The notes under the pieces were generated by a model that saw only the letters and a list, made by a program, of their open reading frames with translations, did no database searches and was not told the DNA's origin. A DNA stretch of 24,569 nt, taken from positions 1 to 24,569 of the IMG/VR virus record IMGVR_UViG_3300043466_002497, one strand, 5' to 3'. Position 1 is the stretch's first letter, and each line of letters opens with the position of its first letter. The DNA comes from a virus. Position numbers and translations under genes: made by a program. Shown here piece by piece: positions 8,949-17,683 of the stretch.

Positions 8949-9494
8949 TTAAGAGCCTATGTTAGAGTATGTATCACCCGCCAATGTGGTTCCGTTTGCA
9001 AGTCTGGTTCCAGCAGACTTGTAAACAAGATCGGGGATCTCAAAGAATTCTGAAAGTGTCATGCCACTAAACTCCGATCCGTAAGGCAGTGTTTGCAGAT
9101 TTTTTCGGTTTGGGTGAGACTCTATAACCCAATACGCAGCAGTTCTTCCATAAGAACTAGCACTGTTTCTAGCGGACTGCATGGCTTCAGGCAATGTGTT
9201 TTCCATTCCATATTTCAACGACAAGTAAGCATAAACATCGTCTCGCTCTTCATCAGACAATTTACGGTCAAACACTATGACCTCAGATACAACACCAGAA
9301 AAAGAAAATGACGGATTGGTGGTATTGTTCACCAAAGCATTCACCCAATCCGTGCTGCCAACAACACCAGAACCAGTAGCAGTAGATCGCACATAGGTTC
9401 CTATTCTGGATAGAACAATGGGAGCAGTGTTGTACTGTTCCTGTGCTGCTGGAAATTGTGATTCAATGTCTGTGTCTACTAGTTCGTCTGCCAC
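8949..9494 (-). CDS. Small protein with terminal part of a LamG-like domain (181 aa)
   Basis: The start is GTG at 9494, chosen because AAAGGAA lies 6 bases upstream. Residues 65-102 (F-S-G-V-V-S-E-V-I-V-F-D-R, then Y-A-Y-L-S-L-K-Y-G-M and L-P) correspond to the final strand and helix of LamG/ConA-like domains. They parallel residues 685-722 of the 1979-aa protein encoded just upstream (E-V-L-L-Y-E, then G-Y-L-A-H-K-Y-G-M and L-P). A complete LamG domain is much longer, so only its end is present. The C-terminal half contains S-G-M-T-L-S-E-F-F, reminiscent of short tail-protein motifs, but I cannot name it. It could be a small baseplate subunit or a fragment split from the upstream giant protein; its own ribosome-binding site favours a real gene. 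Confidence 0.7.
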   Translation of the reverse strand: MADELVDTDIESQFPAAQEQYNTAPIVLSRIGTYVRSTATGSGVVGSTDWVNALVNNTTNPSFSFSGVVSEVIVFDRKLSDEERDDVYAYLSLKYGMENTLPEAMQSARNSASSYGRTAAYWVIESHPNRKNLQTLPYGSEFSGMTLSEFFEIPDLVYKSAGTRLANGTTLAGDTYSNIGS

Positions 9495-9500
9495 GGCTTA

Positions 9501-9507
9501 TTCCTTT
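9501..9507 (-). promoter_or_regulatory. Ribosome-binding site deciding the GTG start of the 181-aa gene
   Basis: The minus strand reads AAAGGAA followed by 6 bases and then GTG at 9494. It begins immediately after the TGA of the 1979-aa gene (9511-9509). No ATG with comparable upstream sequence is available, so GTG is the likely start. Confidence 0.7.
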
Positions 9508-9508
9508 C

Positions 9509-12500
9509 TCAAACTCCGAATCGTCCACGAACAGAATTGAAGTTCTGTTCTATTTCGTCCAAATTCAGAGGTCTTGAATACAATCTCAATTGAGAAACCT
9601 TGCCCACAAAAGGATACCAATTTGTTGTCATTTGATTGTTGTATAACACCAAGGGAACAATACCATCACCAATGGTAATGGGTTGCGAGTACTGCCGCTG
9701 TCGCCCTGCGCGAGTGTTTTCGCCTCGGAATTGCCCGTTGACAAACATCTTGTTCACAGTATTGACCCCATCATAGGTCTGTGTAACAACGACATGATAC
9801 CACTCACCAACATTACTAGTCTGTGATGATGATATGCCGTATGAAACATTTGCTCCATTCGCATCCAGCAAGTAATTCCAAAAGGAAAACTTGAATTTCA
9901 CTGCATCACCAGAACTTACTGGCGCACAGTAAAAATATGGAAGATACCTTCCCATGAACATATTGATAGTATTAGAAAGTTGATCACACTTTACCCAAGC
10001 CTCCCAGGTGCAAGAGTCTGGAATATTCGTAACAACAGATGTGCGAACCACTCCCCTGCTATCAAACGAGAACACGCCACTATTTTCAGGAACAATAGTA
10101 GTGGATCCATTCATGATGGTCGTTAGACCAGAAGATCCTGCACTGCTGACTTCACTGATCTTGTCCGTCAACAGGTCTTCTATTGTTGGTTCTGTGCCAT
10201 CAACAACTTCAATACGAGGACTGAAAAACTCTATCGTTTCTCCCAACTGGCGAGAGTAATACAGATACGATCTGGTGTTTGCTTTCACTGTGTTCTCGTT
10301 CCATATGAAATCCTTTATCACTGGAGTGAGCGCAGCGGATGCAGATATTCCACCAGATATGCCGATAGACCCGAGATCATATCTGCCAGTGTTGGGGTGG
10401 TTGCTGCCTGTTGCTGTTCCATATGGGTGAACATGAGCAACAAAAAGTGTCCACTTTCCGTTTCCTAGTTTGGGGTACTCTGTACTAGTAGTAAAGTACG
10501 GATTCTCCGCACTGCCTGTCTGAAAGGCTCCTCCGTCTTTGGTTGAAACTGGCAACACACCACCCGATATGTTTTTCGCATACAAGCCATAATAAAAGGA
10601 ACCACGGGTGTTTCCACTAGAAATAGAAGATGTGGCAGCACGCATCCACACCGAGAAGCGGTATGTTTTTGTTGGATCCACAATCACATCAGGAGAATTG
10701 AAGCCGCCGTCACCGCTGTTGTCAAGATAGCCGAGGGTTTCACCATTGTTGTAGGAGTACTCGGGTATTCCGTTTTTGTTCTCTCCTATCCATATCTGAT
10801 TGTTTCTCCCCCAAGGATCTAGTGTATACACAATCCGATTTTCTTCTATGTCTCCGTTTGGCGACCATCCACCAGGAAAACTGCTAGTGGATGTCCATGC
10901 TTCGGGAAGCAAAGCCTGTGGGGGTCTGTTGCCTGGAGCAGGATTGTAATACGGCACAACCACACCAGTAGTGAGTTCAGGGAAACTCACGAGATATTTT
11001 ACACCCCGAACAAGACCAAAAACACCAACAAGAGTAACTGTGGTATACCAATTAGGGTTGCTGCTAGCACCAGGAAGACTCAGACCATCGCTGGTTCGGG
11101 AAACTCTATACCACCCACCGCCCTCATCAACAAGATTAACCGCCACTCCACCCGAACTTGTTCCATGAGCGTAAATATACACTCCAACAGTAGCAGGCAT
11201 GGGCTGTCCATCTGCTCGTCTTATTCTTGCAGAAAAAGACCACAGAAAAGACTTTAGATTGGTGCTCGTGCTCCAGTTTCCTGTGCTTGATTGCAAGTAG
11301 AAGTTACCGTTCGCACCAGGTGTTATCTCGTATGTGCTTGAATTTCTGTACCTATTACTACTAGAAATCGGATAATCAAGTATGTTGTTTGTGACATCAC
11401 GATATGAAAATCCAGGAACACCGCCTCCCGCATTATCTCCTCCAAAAACAAGACCACCACTCTTCAACCAGTTGATGTGTGTGTGTTTCCAAGACAGATA
11501 CGGAGTCAACAGATTGGTGTCTTTGGCGTTGTACGCCACAGCATTTTCCGTTGTTACGCCGTCAATTTGAAGAAAAAGACCGTTGTTGATCACATAATTT
11601 TCAGAAGAAGGAGGGTTGACTCTACAAATTTTCCGATTTATAACTTCCGAATAGTTCTTTGACTCATCACCATTCAAGAATGTTCGGATGCGAGAATTCT
11701 CTTCTCGGATCCATTCACCCACTACCGTTCCAAGACAAACACCTGAAACATGGGGATCGTATGATATGGTGTTTTGTTGTAGTTGTGTTTGATCTCCTGC
11801 TGGACGGAATCCCACAAGACCAACAGGAGTGCTGCTTGGATACAGCACATTTCCTGCCGATGTGATCTTGTAGTATTGACTTGTGACCTTGTTTGGATCA
11901 CGGTCTGTTTGATTGTACGAACGATGGAACAACACCGAATCGTTTGACGGTACACGCAAATCTGATTTAGATGAGACAAAACCTATTCCCTTGTCCCAAT
12001 CTTCATTGGTGGATCGCATTACAACAAATATGTCTGCGTCCGCATTTAGCGTGATGGGTCTAGTAAGGTTCATATGATAGCCAGTCATTATTCTGGCAGC
12101 AGTTACTCCATTACCGTGGGTTTTACCAAACCCAATAAGACCACCAAGAGTATATCCATCTCCACCTATGGTCACAACAGTACCAGGAGAATACAACACT
12201 CCTCCGTTGAAGCACACTCCTGTTGCGCCAGCAGCGGATCGGAAAGCAAGCACTGGACGCAGTTTGTCAACGGTGAGTCCTGCATAAGAGAATGACTGTA
12301 TTCCAGTGCTAGAAGTAAATGACGGAACAACAGGAGTTCCTTTGTATGAGAACTCAGTTATGGTAATAGAGTGACCGCTTTCGGTTCCCCAAGCACCGCT
12401 CGCCGCATGGAAAGAAGAATCCATATAGAAGGTTTTTCCGTATCCAGAGAAAACTCTTCTTTTTTCTACTCCGCTGGAACGATAGACAATGTACGGCTCT

Positions 12501-15448
12501 TCATATTCAATATCAAAAACAGTGTTGTCCAAACCATCAAGGTCTGTTCCAGTATTCTCAATTACACCACGGTTAACACCGAGTTCGTATGCGGAAACTT
12601 TTCTAGGTTCTGTTAAATACGGTCCATACGGTCCATAAGAATACATTGCATAATTTAAACCCGTAAATCCTGGTGTTGAAGTTGGACTTTCACTCAGTCC
12701 AATCATAAACAGTTTTCCGTTTGCATAACCACCACACAAACCATTAGGAACAAAAGAAAGTTTCGTTATGGGATTCGTGTTGTCATATGCTTGCAGATTC
12801 CAAAACGCAGCAGAGGTGGAAACTTTGGTGATGTGTGCGATACCGTTCCACTCACTCCAGTTTGGGGGCAGCGCGTGGTTCTGTTGCGGAGAAGCGTCTC
12901 GCCAGACATCCACGCTTGCTCCATTCACTACGGATCCACACACTCCGATGTTCTCTGGTTTCAGCCACAGCATCATGCCAGGAATGGTTGCTATGTTGGG
13001 ATTCTTTTCCTTTTTTGCTCGCCAAGCAGTTATTCCGCCAAGAGGAGATCCAACAGGATTGTGTGCGGTCATGCCGTTTTCAGAAACAACAGTATAGGTG
13101 TATCCCCCACCTTTACCGACAAACACCGATCCAATAGACGCTGATGTTCCGTCTGGTCCTAGATCGGTTGCATTGTTTATGTACGGATTGTATCCTAGCG
13201 GATAGTAATCTCCAGTGGATCCATACCACCGACCTCCAGAAAAAGAAGCACCAGGAGGAGAAGTCTTGTATGGGTGATTGGTTGGAAGTTTGGAAGCCAT
13301 GCCATACTTGTGGGCAAGATAGCCTTCAATCTTCTGCCTGTCTTCTGCTCCAACATCCCCCTCATACAGAAGAACTTCCGCGATTTCTCCGTCAAACTGA
13401 CGAGTAATGCTGTTGCTCACACATCCTATTCCAAGTGTATACCCCACTATATTAACACTTGGAGCATAGGCTTGTGCAACCGTTCCAAGACACAATCCAT
13501 TCAAAAACAAAGAAAGCGGTCCTTGAGGGTACGGAGTATTTACTGTTTTCTTGTATGTGCTGCACAGCAATTTCCACTCACCAGTAGATCCAATGCCAGC
13601 AACAACAAAAGGTCTGTTGGAACTACTGTAGTAGTTGTAGCACAGTGCTTTGAGAGAAGTATCGTTCGTTCCAGTCCGCCCAAGCATTAGTCCATGCCAC
13701 CCACCAGCATCGCCAACCAACCACTGTTGTGATTCACTATTGATTGAACCAACACTTCCGATTACTCCAACGGAAGCAGGCTTGCACACGATAAAATATG
13801 AGCGATCAAGAGTAAGACCCAATGCACCGATAGTGACACCAGACATGAAACCTGTTGAGCGGAGTCTACCGTAATCAACACCAGTAAAATCTGGATTCGT
13901 TGCTTGAGTGGGTCTAATTTGAACTGATGGGTGTGTGTTTACAGCATTCGGAACATATTTTGGTGTGAGCCATTGTTCTGTGGTTGGAGAAACTCCAGTC
14001 GTTGCCGTATTAGCATCAACAAATGTGACTCCATTATTGATGCTGTTCCAATACCTAACTCCCCATGCAACGCTCCTGTCCACCAAACTCTCCACACCAG
14101 ACGACACTCCACTACTGGTAGGACCAGAAATATTGTATCCACTCAGCCACACCTGAAGAGTCGCGCCCTTTACTTGGTTGGGCAAGAAATAGCCATTTCG
14201 GAGATCGTTGAATGTGCGAAGCGCATACGGAGTATAGCGACCGATGATTGGATTTTCGGAAATAGTAGCCTGACTGCTCGCACTAATCCGATTGTTCACA
14301 ACAGAGTTGACCAAAACAGAACCAATCATCTTCATGCCAGAAGGGTGAATGATTTGCTTTAGCGTTTCAAAATAGGTATCAAACGACGCTTGAGCCTTCA
14401 AAACATACGAATACACCTGATAGTAGTCGCTGTCTTGCAAACGCTTGTTTGCTGAAGCCTTTCCGCTATTTCCAGAAAAATACCCAGGATACTCTGTGAT
14501 TGCGCTTGTTAGAGCAACCACCCTAGAGTCCTTGATACCGTTTTGGTTAAAGATATCCACCACAACATCGGCAGAGTAATTCAAACCAGAGTTTATGATG
14601 GATAGTTTTTTGATGCCGCCAGACAGACTTACTTGATCAACTTTGGCAGAAAATCCAATTCCAAACGGATCAATAACAATAACAGTATCACCTATGCGAT
14701 ACTCGGATCCAGGAACATCAACAAAAAACTGACCAAGCACCGAAAAAGAAGTCTCTTCCAGTGTTCCATCAGCATTGCTGTACACAACTGATCGGTTTGG
14801 CTTGAACTCTCCCACTATGTTCGTGAGAAATGCCTCGGTGACATCATATCCATAAAACTTGTACTGTATGATGTTGTCTATGAATGCTCGCGCAACAAGT
14901 TCAACACCATCATACTGAGTCAATTCACCGCCGATATAAGAAAACAACGCATTTCCGTTTGAACTTGTCGTCTTGATGCTTTTTGGCTCTACCCACTGAC
15001 CATTGGATGCTTTTAATATGTCGTTTCTCGGATAGTATATCTCCAAATCACTATCATAGAGAATCTTGAACAGAAAACGATAGGCACTTTCAGTACCCTT
15101 GTTGCCATAAAAATCTCGTATCTTCTTCAGAAGCAGATTTTTGTTTGGCTTGTTTCCAGACTCGTTTGTGGCAAGTTCTTCGGGAAAGGATTGAAGATAT
15201 GTGTTCTTGAAGTGGCTATAGAATTGCTCTGCATTGCTGTCAACATCAGCAGCAGTTTGCATATTCGCTATGACATATGATGGGTTTCCAACACCATCCA
15301 TCCACTCATAATAGGCTTTGATCAGGAGTATGAGTTTTCGGTAATCACTACGAACAAATGAGGGAAACTGTTCCTCTATAAAAGGAGACAGAATCTTCTC
15401 AAGAGTCTCGTCTGATGTATTCAGTATGATGTTCTTTATGTCGCTCAT
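9509..15448 (-). CDS. 7: Giant baseplate wedge protein: gp7 core fused to lectin/LamG-like modules (1979 aa)
   Basis: Residues 1-400 match the C-terminal core of T4 gp7 from memory: F-Y-G-N-K-G-T-E-S-A-Y-R-F-L-F-K-I-L-Y at 113-131 against gp7's F-Y-S-T-K-G-I-E-A-S-Y-K-F-L-F-K-V-L-Y, and I-I-H-P-S-G at 366-371 against V-H-P-V-G. After that come beta-rich modules. Residues about 430-735 start V-W-L-S-G and end D-G-E-I-A-E-V-L-L-Y with G-Y-L-A-H-K-Y-G-M and L-P-T-N-H-P-Y, a LamG-type ending. Residues 823-1300 open P-G-M-M-L-W-L-K-P-E-N-I, a LamG-type opening. At 1370-1500 and 1510-1760 are carbohydrate-binding-like beta segments (Y-R-F-S-V-W-M-R at 1596-1603). Residues 1790-1979 form a LamG-like domain (W-E-A-W-V-K; G-E-W-Y-H-V-V-V-T; V-N-G; G-K-V-S-Q-L-R-L-Y-S-R-P-L). 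T4 gp7 has 1032 residues and lacks this tail. GAGG precedes the ATG, 7 bases after gp6. Confidence 0.85.
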   Translation of the reverse strand: MSDIKNIILNTSDETLEKILSPFIEEQFPSFVRSDYRKLILLIKAYYEWMDGVGNPSYVIANMQTAADVDSNAEQFYSHFKNTYLQSFPEELATNESGNKPNKNLLLKKIRDFYGNKGTESAYRFLFKILYDSDLEIYYPRNDILKASNGQWVEPKSIKTTSSNGNALFSYIGGELTQYDGVELVARAFIDNIIQYKFYGYDVTEAFLTNIVGEFKPNRSVVYSNADGTLEETSFSVLGQFFVDVPGSEYRIGDTVIVIDPFGIGFSAKVDQVSLSGGIKKLSIINSGLNYSADVVVDIFNQNGIKDSRVVALTSAITEYPGYFSGNSGKASANKRLQDSDYYQVYSYVLKAQASFDTYFETLKQIIHPSGMKMIGSVLVNSVVNNRISASSQATISENPIIGRYTPYALRTFNDLRNGYFLPNQVKGATLQVWLSGYNISGPTSSGVSSGVESLVDRSVAWGVRYWNSINNGVTFVDANTATTGVSPTTEQWLTPKYVPNAVNTHPSVQIRPTQATNPDFTGVDYGRLRSTGFMSGVTIGALGLTLDRSYFIVCKPASVGVIGSVGSINSESQQWLVGDAGGWHGLMLGRTGTNDTSLKALCYNYYSSSNRPFVVAGIGSTGEWKLLCSTYKKTVNTPYPQGPLSLFLNGLCLGTVAQAYAPSVNIVGYTLGIGCVSNSITRQFDGEIAEVLLYEGDVGAEDRQKIEGYLAHKYGMASKLPTNHPYKTSPPGASFSGGRWYGSTGDYYPLGYNPYINNATDLGPDGTSASIGSVFVGKGGGYTYTVVSENGMTAHNPVGSPLGGITAWRAKKEKNPNIATIPGMMLWLKPENIGVCGSVVNGASVDVWRDASPQQNHALPPNWSEWNGIAHITKVSTSAAFWNLQAYDNTNPITKLSFVPNGLCGGYANGKLFMIGLSESPTSTPGFTGLNYAMYSYGPYGPYLTEPRKVSAYELGVNRGVIENTGTDLDGLDNTVFDIEYEEPYIVYRSSGVEKRRVFSGYGKTFYMDSSFHAASGAWGTESGHSITITEFSYKGTPVVPSFTSSTGIQSFSYAGLTVDKLRPVLAFRSAAGATGVCFNGGVLYSPGTVVTIGGDGYTLGGLIGFGKTHGNGVTAARIMTGYHMNLTRPITLNADADIFVVMRSTNEDWDKGIGFVSSKSDLRVPSNDSVLFHRSYNQTDRDPNKVTSQYYKITSAGNVLYPSSTPVGLVGFRPAGDQTQLQQNTISYDPHVSGVCLGTVVGEWIREENSRIRTFLNGDESKNYSEVINRKICRVNPPSSENYVINNGLFLQIDGVTTENAVAYNAKDTNLLTPYLSWKHTHINWLKSGGLVFGGDNAGGGVPGFSYRDVTNNILDYPISSSNRYRNSSTYEITPGANGNFYLQSSTGNWSTSTNLKSFLWSFSARIRRADGQPMPATVGVYIYAHGTSSGGVAVNLVDEGGGWYRVSRTSDGLSLPGASSNPNWYTTVTLVGVFGLVRGVKYLVSFPELTTGVVVPYYNPAPGNRPPQALLPEAWTSTSSFPGGWSPNGDIEENRIVYTLDPWGRNNQIWIGENKNGIPEYSYNNGETLGYLDNSGDGGFNSPDVIVDPTKTYRFSVWMRAATSSISSGNTRGSFYYGLYAKNISGGVLPVSTKDGGAFQTGSAENPYFTTSTEYPKLGNGKWTLFVAHVHPYGTATGSNHPNTGRYDLGSIGISGGISASAALTPVIKDFIWNENTVKANTRSYLYYSRQLGETIEFFSPRIEVVDGTEPTIEDLLTDKISEVSSAGSSGLTTIMNGSTTIVPENSGVFSFDSRGVVRTSVVTNIPDSCTWEAWVKCDQLSNTINMFMGRYLPYFYCAPVSSGDAVKFKFSFWNYLLDANGANVSYGISSSQTSNVGEWYHVVVTQTYDGVNTVNKMFVNGQFRGENTRAGRQRQYSQPITIGDGIVPLVLYNNQMTTNWYPFVGKVSQLRLYSRPLNLDEIEQNFNSVRGRFGV

Positions 15449-15455
15449 CTACGCC

Positions 15456-17273
15456 TCAAAGTGTATTCTTTCGGGTGTTCTGACTAACAACACTCACATT
15501 CACAGAATCAGAGTACCCACGATTGATCTTGAATATCTTGTTTTCAAACACGAATAGATCACTGTATCTCGGCTCTACTGTAACCGTAAACAAAAATCCG
15601 CCAACAGGATTGAAGTTTGTAGAAAAACGGATGACTCCTGTATCGTAATCAATTGTTCCGATATTCTGATAGACAAGTTTCCTGTTTCCGTTTTGGTCTG
15701 TGGTGACCAAGTTTATCGTACCGTTGCCATCATCAACACCAGTTACATTCTGATACAACACACCAAATTTGTCTCTGTGCGCTACTTCGCTGGTTGTCAT
15801 CTGCGGCGGACGACCGCCTTCACCGTAACTCACTCGGCTCAAAGGATTTTTGAAATCCAAAACAAATCCTTTGGATGCTGTGAGTGTTGATAGGTCAATC
15901 AATTTTCTCAGTTTAACCGTTGTCTGATTGCTCAGAATGGAACCGTTCAAAGAGTTGATGCCTTGAACCACTTTGGAAAGATACAGATTGGATCCAAAAG
16001 ACTCTAGCGAGTTTGCCGAATATGTGTATATGTACGCAACAATAAGTGCTTTCAGAGTACCTATACCGATTGCTGTTTTATTCGGATCAATAGTAACAAC
16101 TGAATCAAAAATCACATCAATGTAATCAGGGTCTACTATTTCAGGAGTAACAGTAAGAACAGAGCGGGTTTTTCGTAATGTGTCCGTCAATGTTTTTTTC
16201 TCTTGACTTGTAAGAGCAAGTCCAGAGTTTGGTTTTATTGCTATGAAAACCTTCCCGTATTGCGGAGGATTAACAGTTTCTCCTCCATACACATAAACCG
16301 AAGCAGCATTTGGATACTCTTTCATCACTGCTGATGTGTAGTCGGATTCTGTTACTGCTCTATTTTGTGACTGATAGAATCTCGGAGCAAGAAACTTTAT
16401 CTTGGAAACACTCTCCTCAAGAGAACCACCGCTAGAAGGACTAACAACAGTAATATTTCCAAGACCAGAGATGCTTGTGCTGAATCTATTGATGCCGTTT
16501 CCAACATCCCCGTTCGTTTCCAAGTATTCCACAATCACGATATTTCCTGCTTCTGGCTGCTTTCCTAAAAAGTTGTCTCCGAAAAACAACTCGTACATAC
16601 CAGTTTCGCGCTCTTGAAGGAAGAATACTTTTGATGTTGGTGTCAGATCAATATATGATTCGGTATAAGACCAAGCGTCTTCCATGCCAGTATTGTCGGT
16701 TGCCGAAGACTTCACCCTAACACGAATGGTGCTAGTGTCTATTTTGTCATTCGGAATCAACAGGTATGATCCTGTGCGCTTTGTTGGATCATACACATAA
16801 CTCATGCGGCGAAGAATCCCTTCATGCACAGTTATGTTCTGAAATGATTGTGTGTCCGAATCAGCATAAACTGTATCCAAAAGAACAAACCGATACTGTG
16901 TTCCAGCAGGATCCGTTCCCAAAAACTCAGAGCCGCGAGAAAGGTATGTGGTTTCAGAAGAACCCGCAGCAGACACACCAAGTATAGCCTTTGCTGCTCG
17001 GCGCGATGTTGGAACATATCCTATTGTTTTAGCATGAGACACCACTGATGGACGAAGCAATGCACTATCCAAAAACATCTCATTTGCTACCATGTTTGCA
17101 TAAAAAGCCTGATAGTGGGTGTTGTACGCCAACACATCCAGCACAGTACTCAACACAGAACCATCAAAGTTATAGTCTTTGAGTGTGTCTTGTGACTGCA
17201 AAAACGCTTTGAGTGATGCTTTTGCGTCATTGAAATCAAGACCAATGATGTTGAAGTTATTTGTGTTCGGCAT
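15456..17273 (-). CDS. 6: Baseplate wedge subunit gp6 (605 aa)
   Basis: This is gp6, the protein that with gp7 forms the wedge core and links wedges into the inner ring. It belongs to the baseplate-J-like family, related to P2 gpJ and TssF. Evidence is the N-terminal pattern N-F-D-G-S-V-L-S-T-V-L-D-V-L-A-Y-N-T-H-Y at residues 35-54, followed by A-N-M-V-A-N-E-M-F-L-D-S-A and the A-K-T-I-G-Y-V-P block at 81-88, all standard in gp6. Length is close to the T4 protein (660 residues). Its ATG overlaps the gp25 stop by one base (TGATG), and AAAGGG lies upstream within the gp25 end. The stop is 7 bases before the gp7-type gene, the same order as in T4 (6 then 7). Confidence 0.95.
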   Translation of the reverse strand: MPNTNNFNIIGLDFNDAKASLKAFLQSQDTLKDYNFDGSVLSTVLDVLAYNTHYQAFYANMVANEMFLDSALLRPSVVSHAKTIGYVPTSRRAAKAILGVSAAGSSETTYLSRGSEFLGTDPAGTQYRFVLLDTVYADSDTQSFQNITVHEGILRRMSYVYDPTKRTGSYLLIPNDKIDTSTIRVRVKSSATDNTGMEDAWSYTESYIDLTPTSKVFFLQERETGMYELFFGDNFLGKQPEAGNIVIVEYLETNGDVGNGINRFSTSISGLGNITVVSPSSGGSLEESVSKIKFLAPRFYQSQNRAVTESDYTSAVMKEYPNAASVYVYGGETVNPPQYGKVFIAIKPNSGLALTSQEKKTLTDTLRKTRSVLTVTPEIVDPDYIDVIFDSVVTIDPNKTAIGIGTLKALIVAYIYTYSANSLESFGSNLYLSKVVQGINSLNGSILSNQTTVKLRKLIDLSTLTASKGFVLDFKNPLSRVSYGEGGRPPQMTTSEVAHRDKFGVLYQNVTGVDDGNGTINLVTTDQNGNRKLVYQNIGTIDYDTGVIRFSTNFNPVGGFLFTVTVEPRYSDLFVFENKIFKINRGYSDSVNVSVVSQNTRKNTL

Positions 17274-17683
17274 CAGCGAACCCTTTCTAGTACTACTGAT
17301 ATGCGGTCATTTCTACCGATAGCAACAATAGAATACTCAAGATTCACTGTGTATGAGTTCTCGTCTGGATTTGCAATAACATCAACAACCACATTTCCGA
17401 CCCGAGGTTCGTGGTTTTTGATTGTCTGTATTACTCTGTCTCGTATCTCAAGTGTGGTTATAGCGTCTATTGGTTCAAACAACATGGATCGCAAAGAACA
17501 CCCAATAGTAGGCTGAAAAAGCCTTTCACCGAAAGCCGTAGACAGCAAATTCTTGAGAGAAAGCCTAATGGCAGAATCGTTCTGAACAAGCATAGCATCC
17601 GATGTCTTCGGATTTCTAGTAAAAGAAGGATCCAGATCAGTAAAAACTGGTTTAGATGTTCCGCCGACTGCTTGTAGTGCCAT
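17273..17683 (-). CDS. 25: Baseplate wedge subunit gp25, TssE family (136 aa)
   Basis: gp25 clamps the wedge core and interacts with sheath during assembly; the family is shared with type VI secretion TssE. The conserved E-P-R motif is present at residues 92-94 within N-H-E-P-R-V. F-G-E-R-L-F-Q-P at 51-58 followed by L-F-E-P at 68-71 is the usual N-terminal block of this family. Length matches T4 gp25 (132 residues). The ATG overlaps the upstream membrane-protein stop by one base (TAATG) and the stop overlaps the gp6 start. In T4, gene 25 is not next to gene 6, but 25-6 adjacency is usual in other contractile phages. Confidence 0.95.
   Translation of the reverse strand: MALQAVGGTSKPVFTDLDPSFTRNPKTSDAMLVQNDSAIRLSLKNLLSTAFGERLFQPTIGCSLRSMLFEPIDAITTLEIRDRVIQTIKNHEPRVGNVVVDVIANPDENSYTVNLEYSIVAIGRNDRISVVLERVR

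Noticed and set aside
11635-11642. TATAAATC on the minus strand as a late promoter
   Set aside because: It lies deep inside the giant gp7 gene, about 2.1 kb before the next start codon, and matches the T4 box imperfectly.
12768-13144. Overlapping plus-strand open frames of 100-138 codons across the giant gp7 gene and similar ones elsewhere
   Set aside because: They lie opposite strongly supported minus-strand genes, have composition unlike proteins (many C, R, H and S residues), lack ribosome-binding sites and overlap each other in several frames. They are antisense shadows.
15449-15455. Terminator hairpins in the short gaps between genes
   Set aside because: The gaps are too short (7-14 bases) and show ribosome-binding sites rather than inverted repeats with T-runs.
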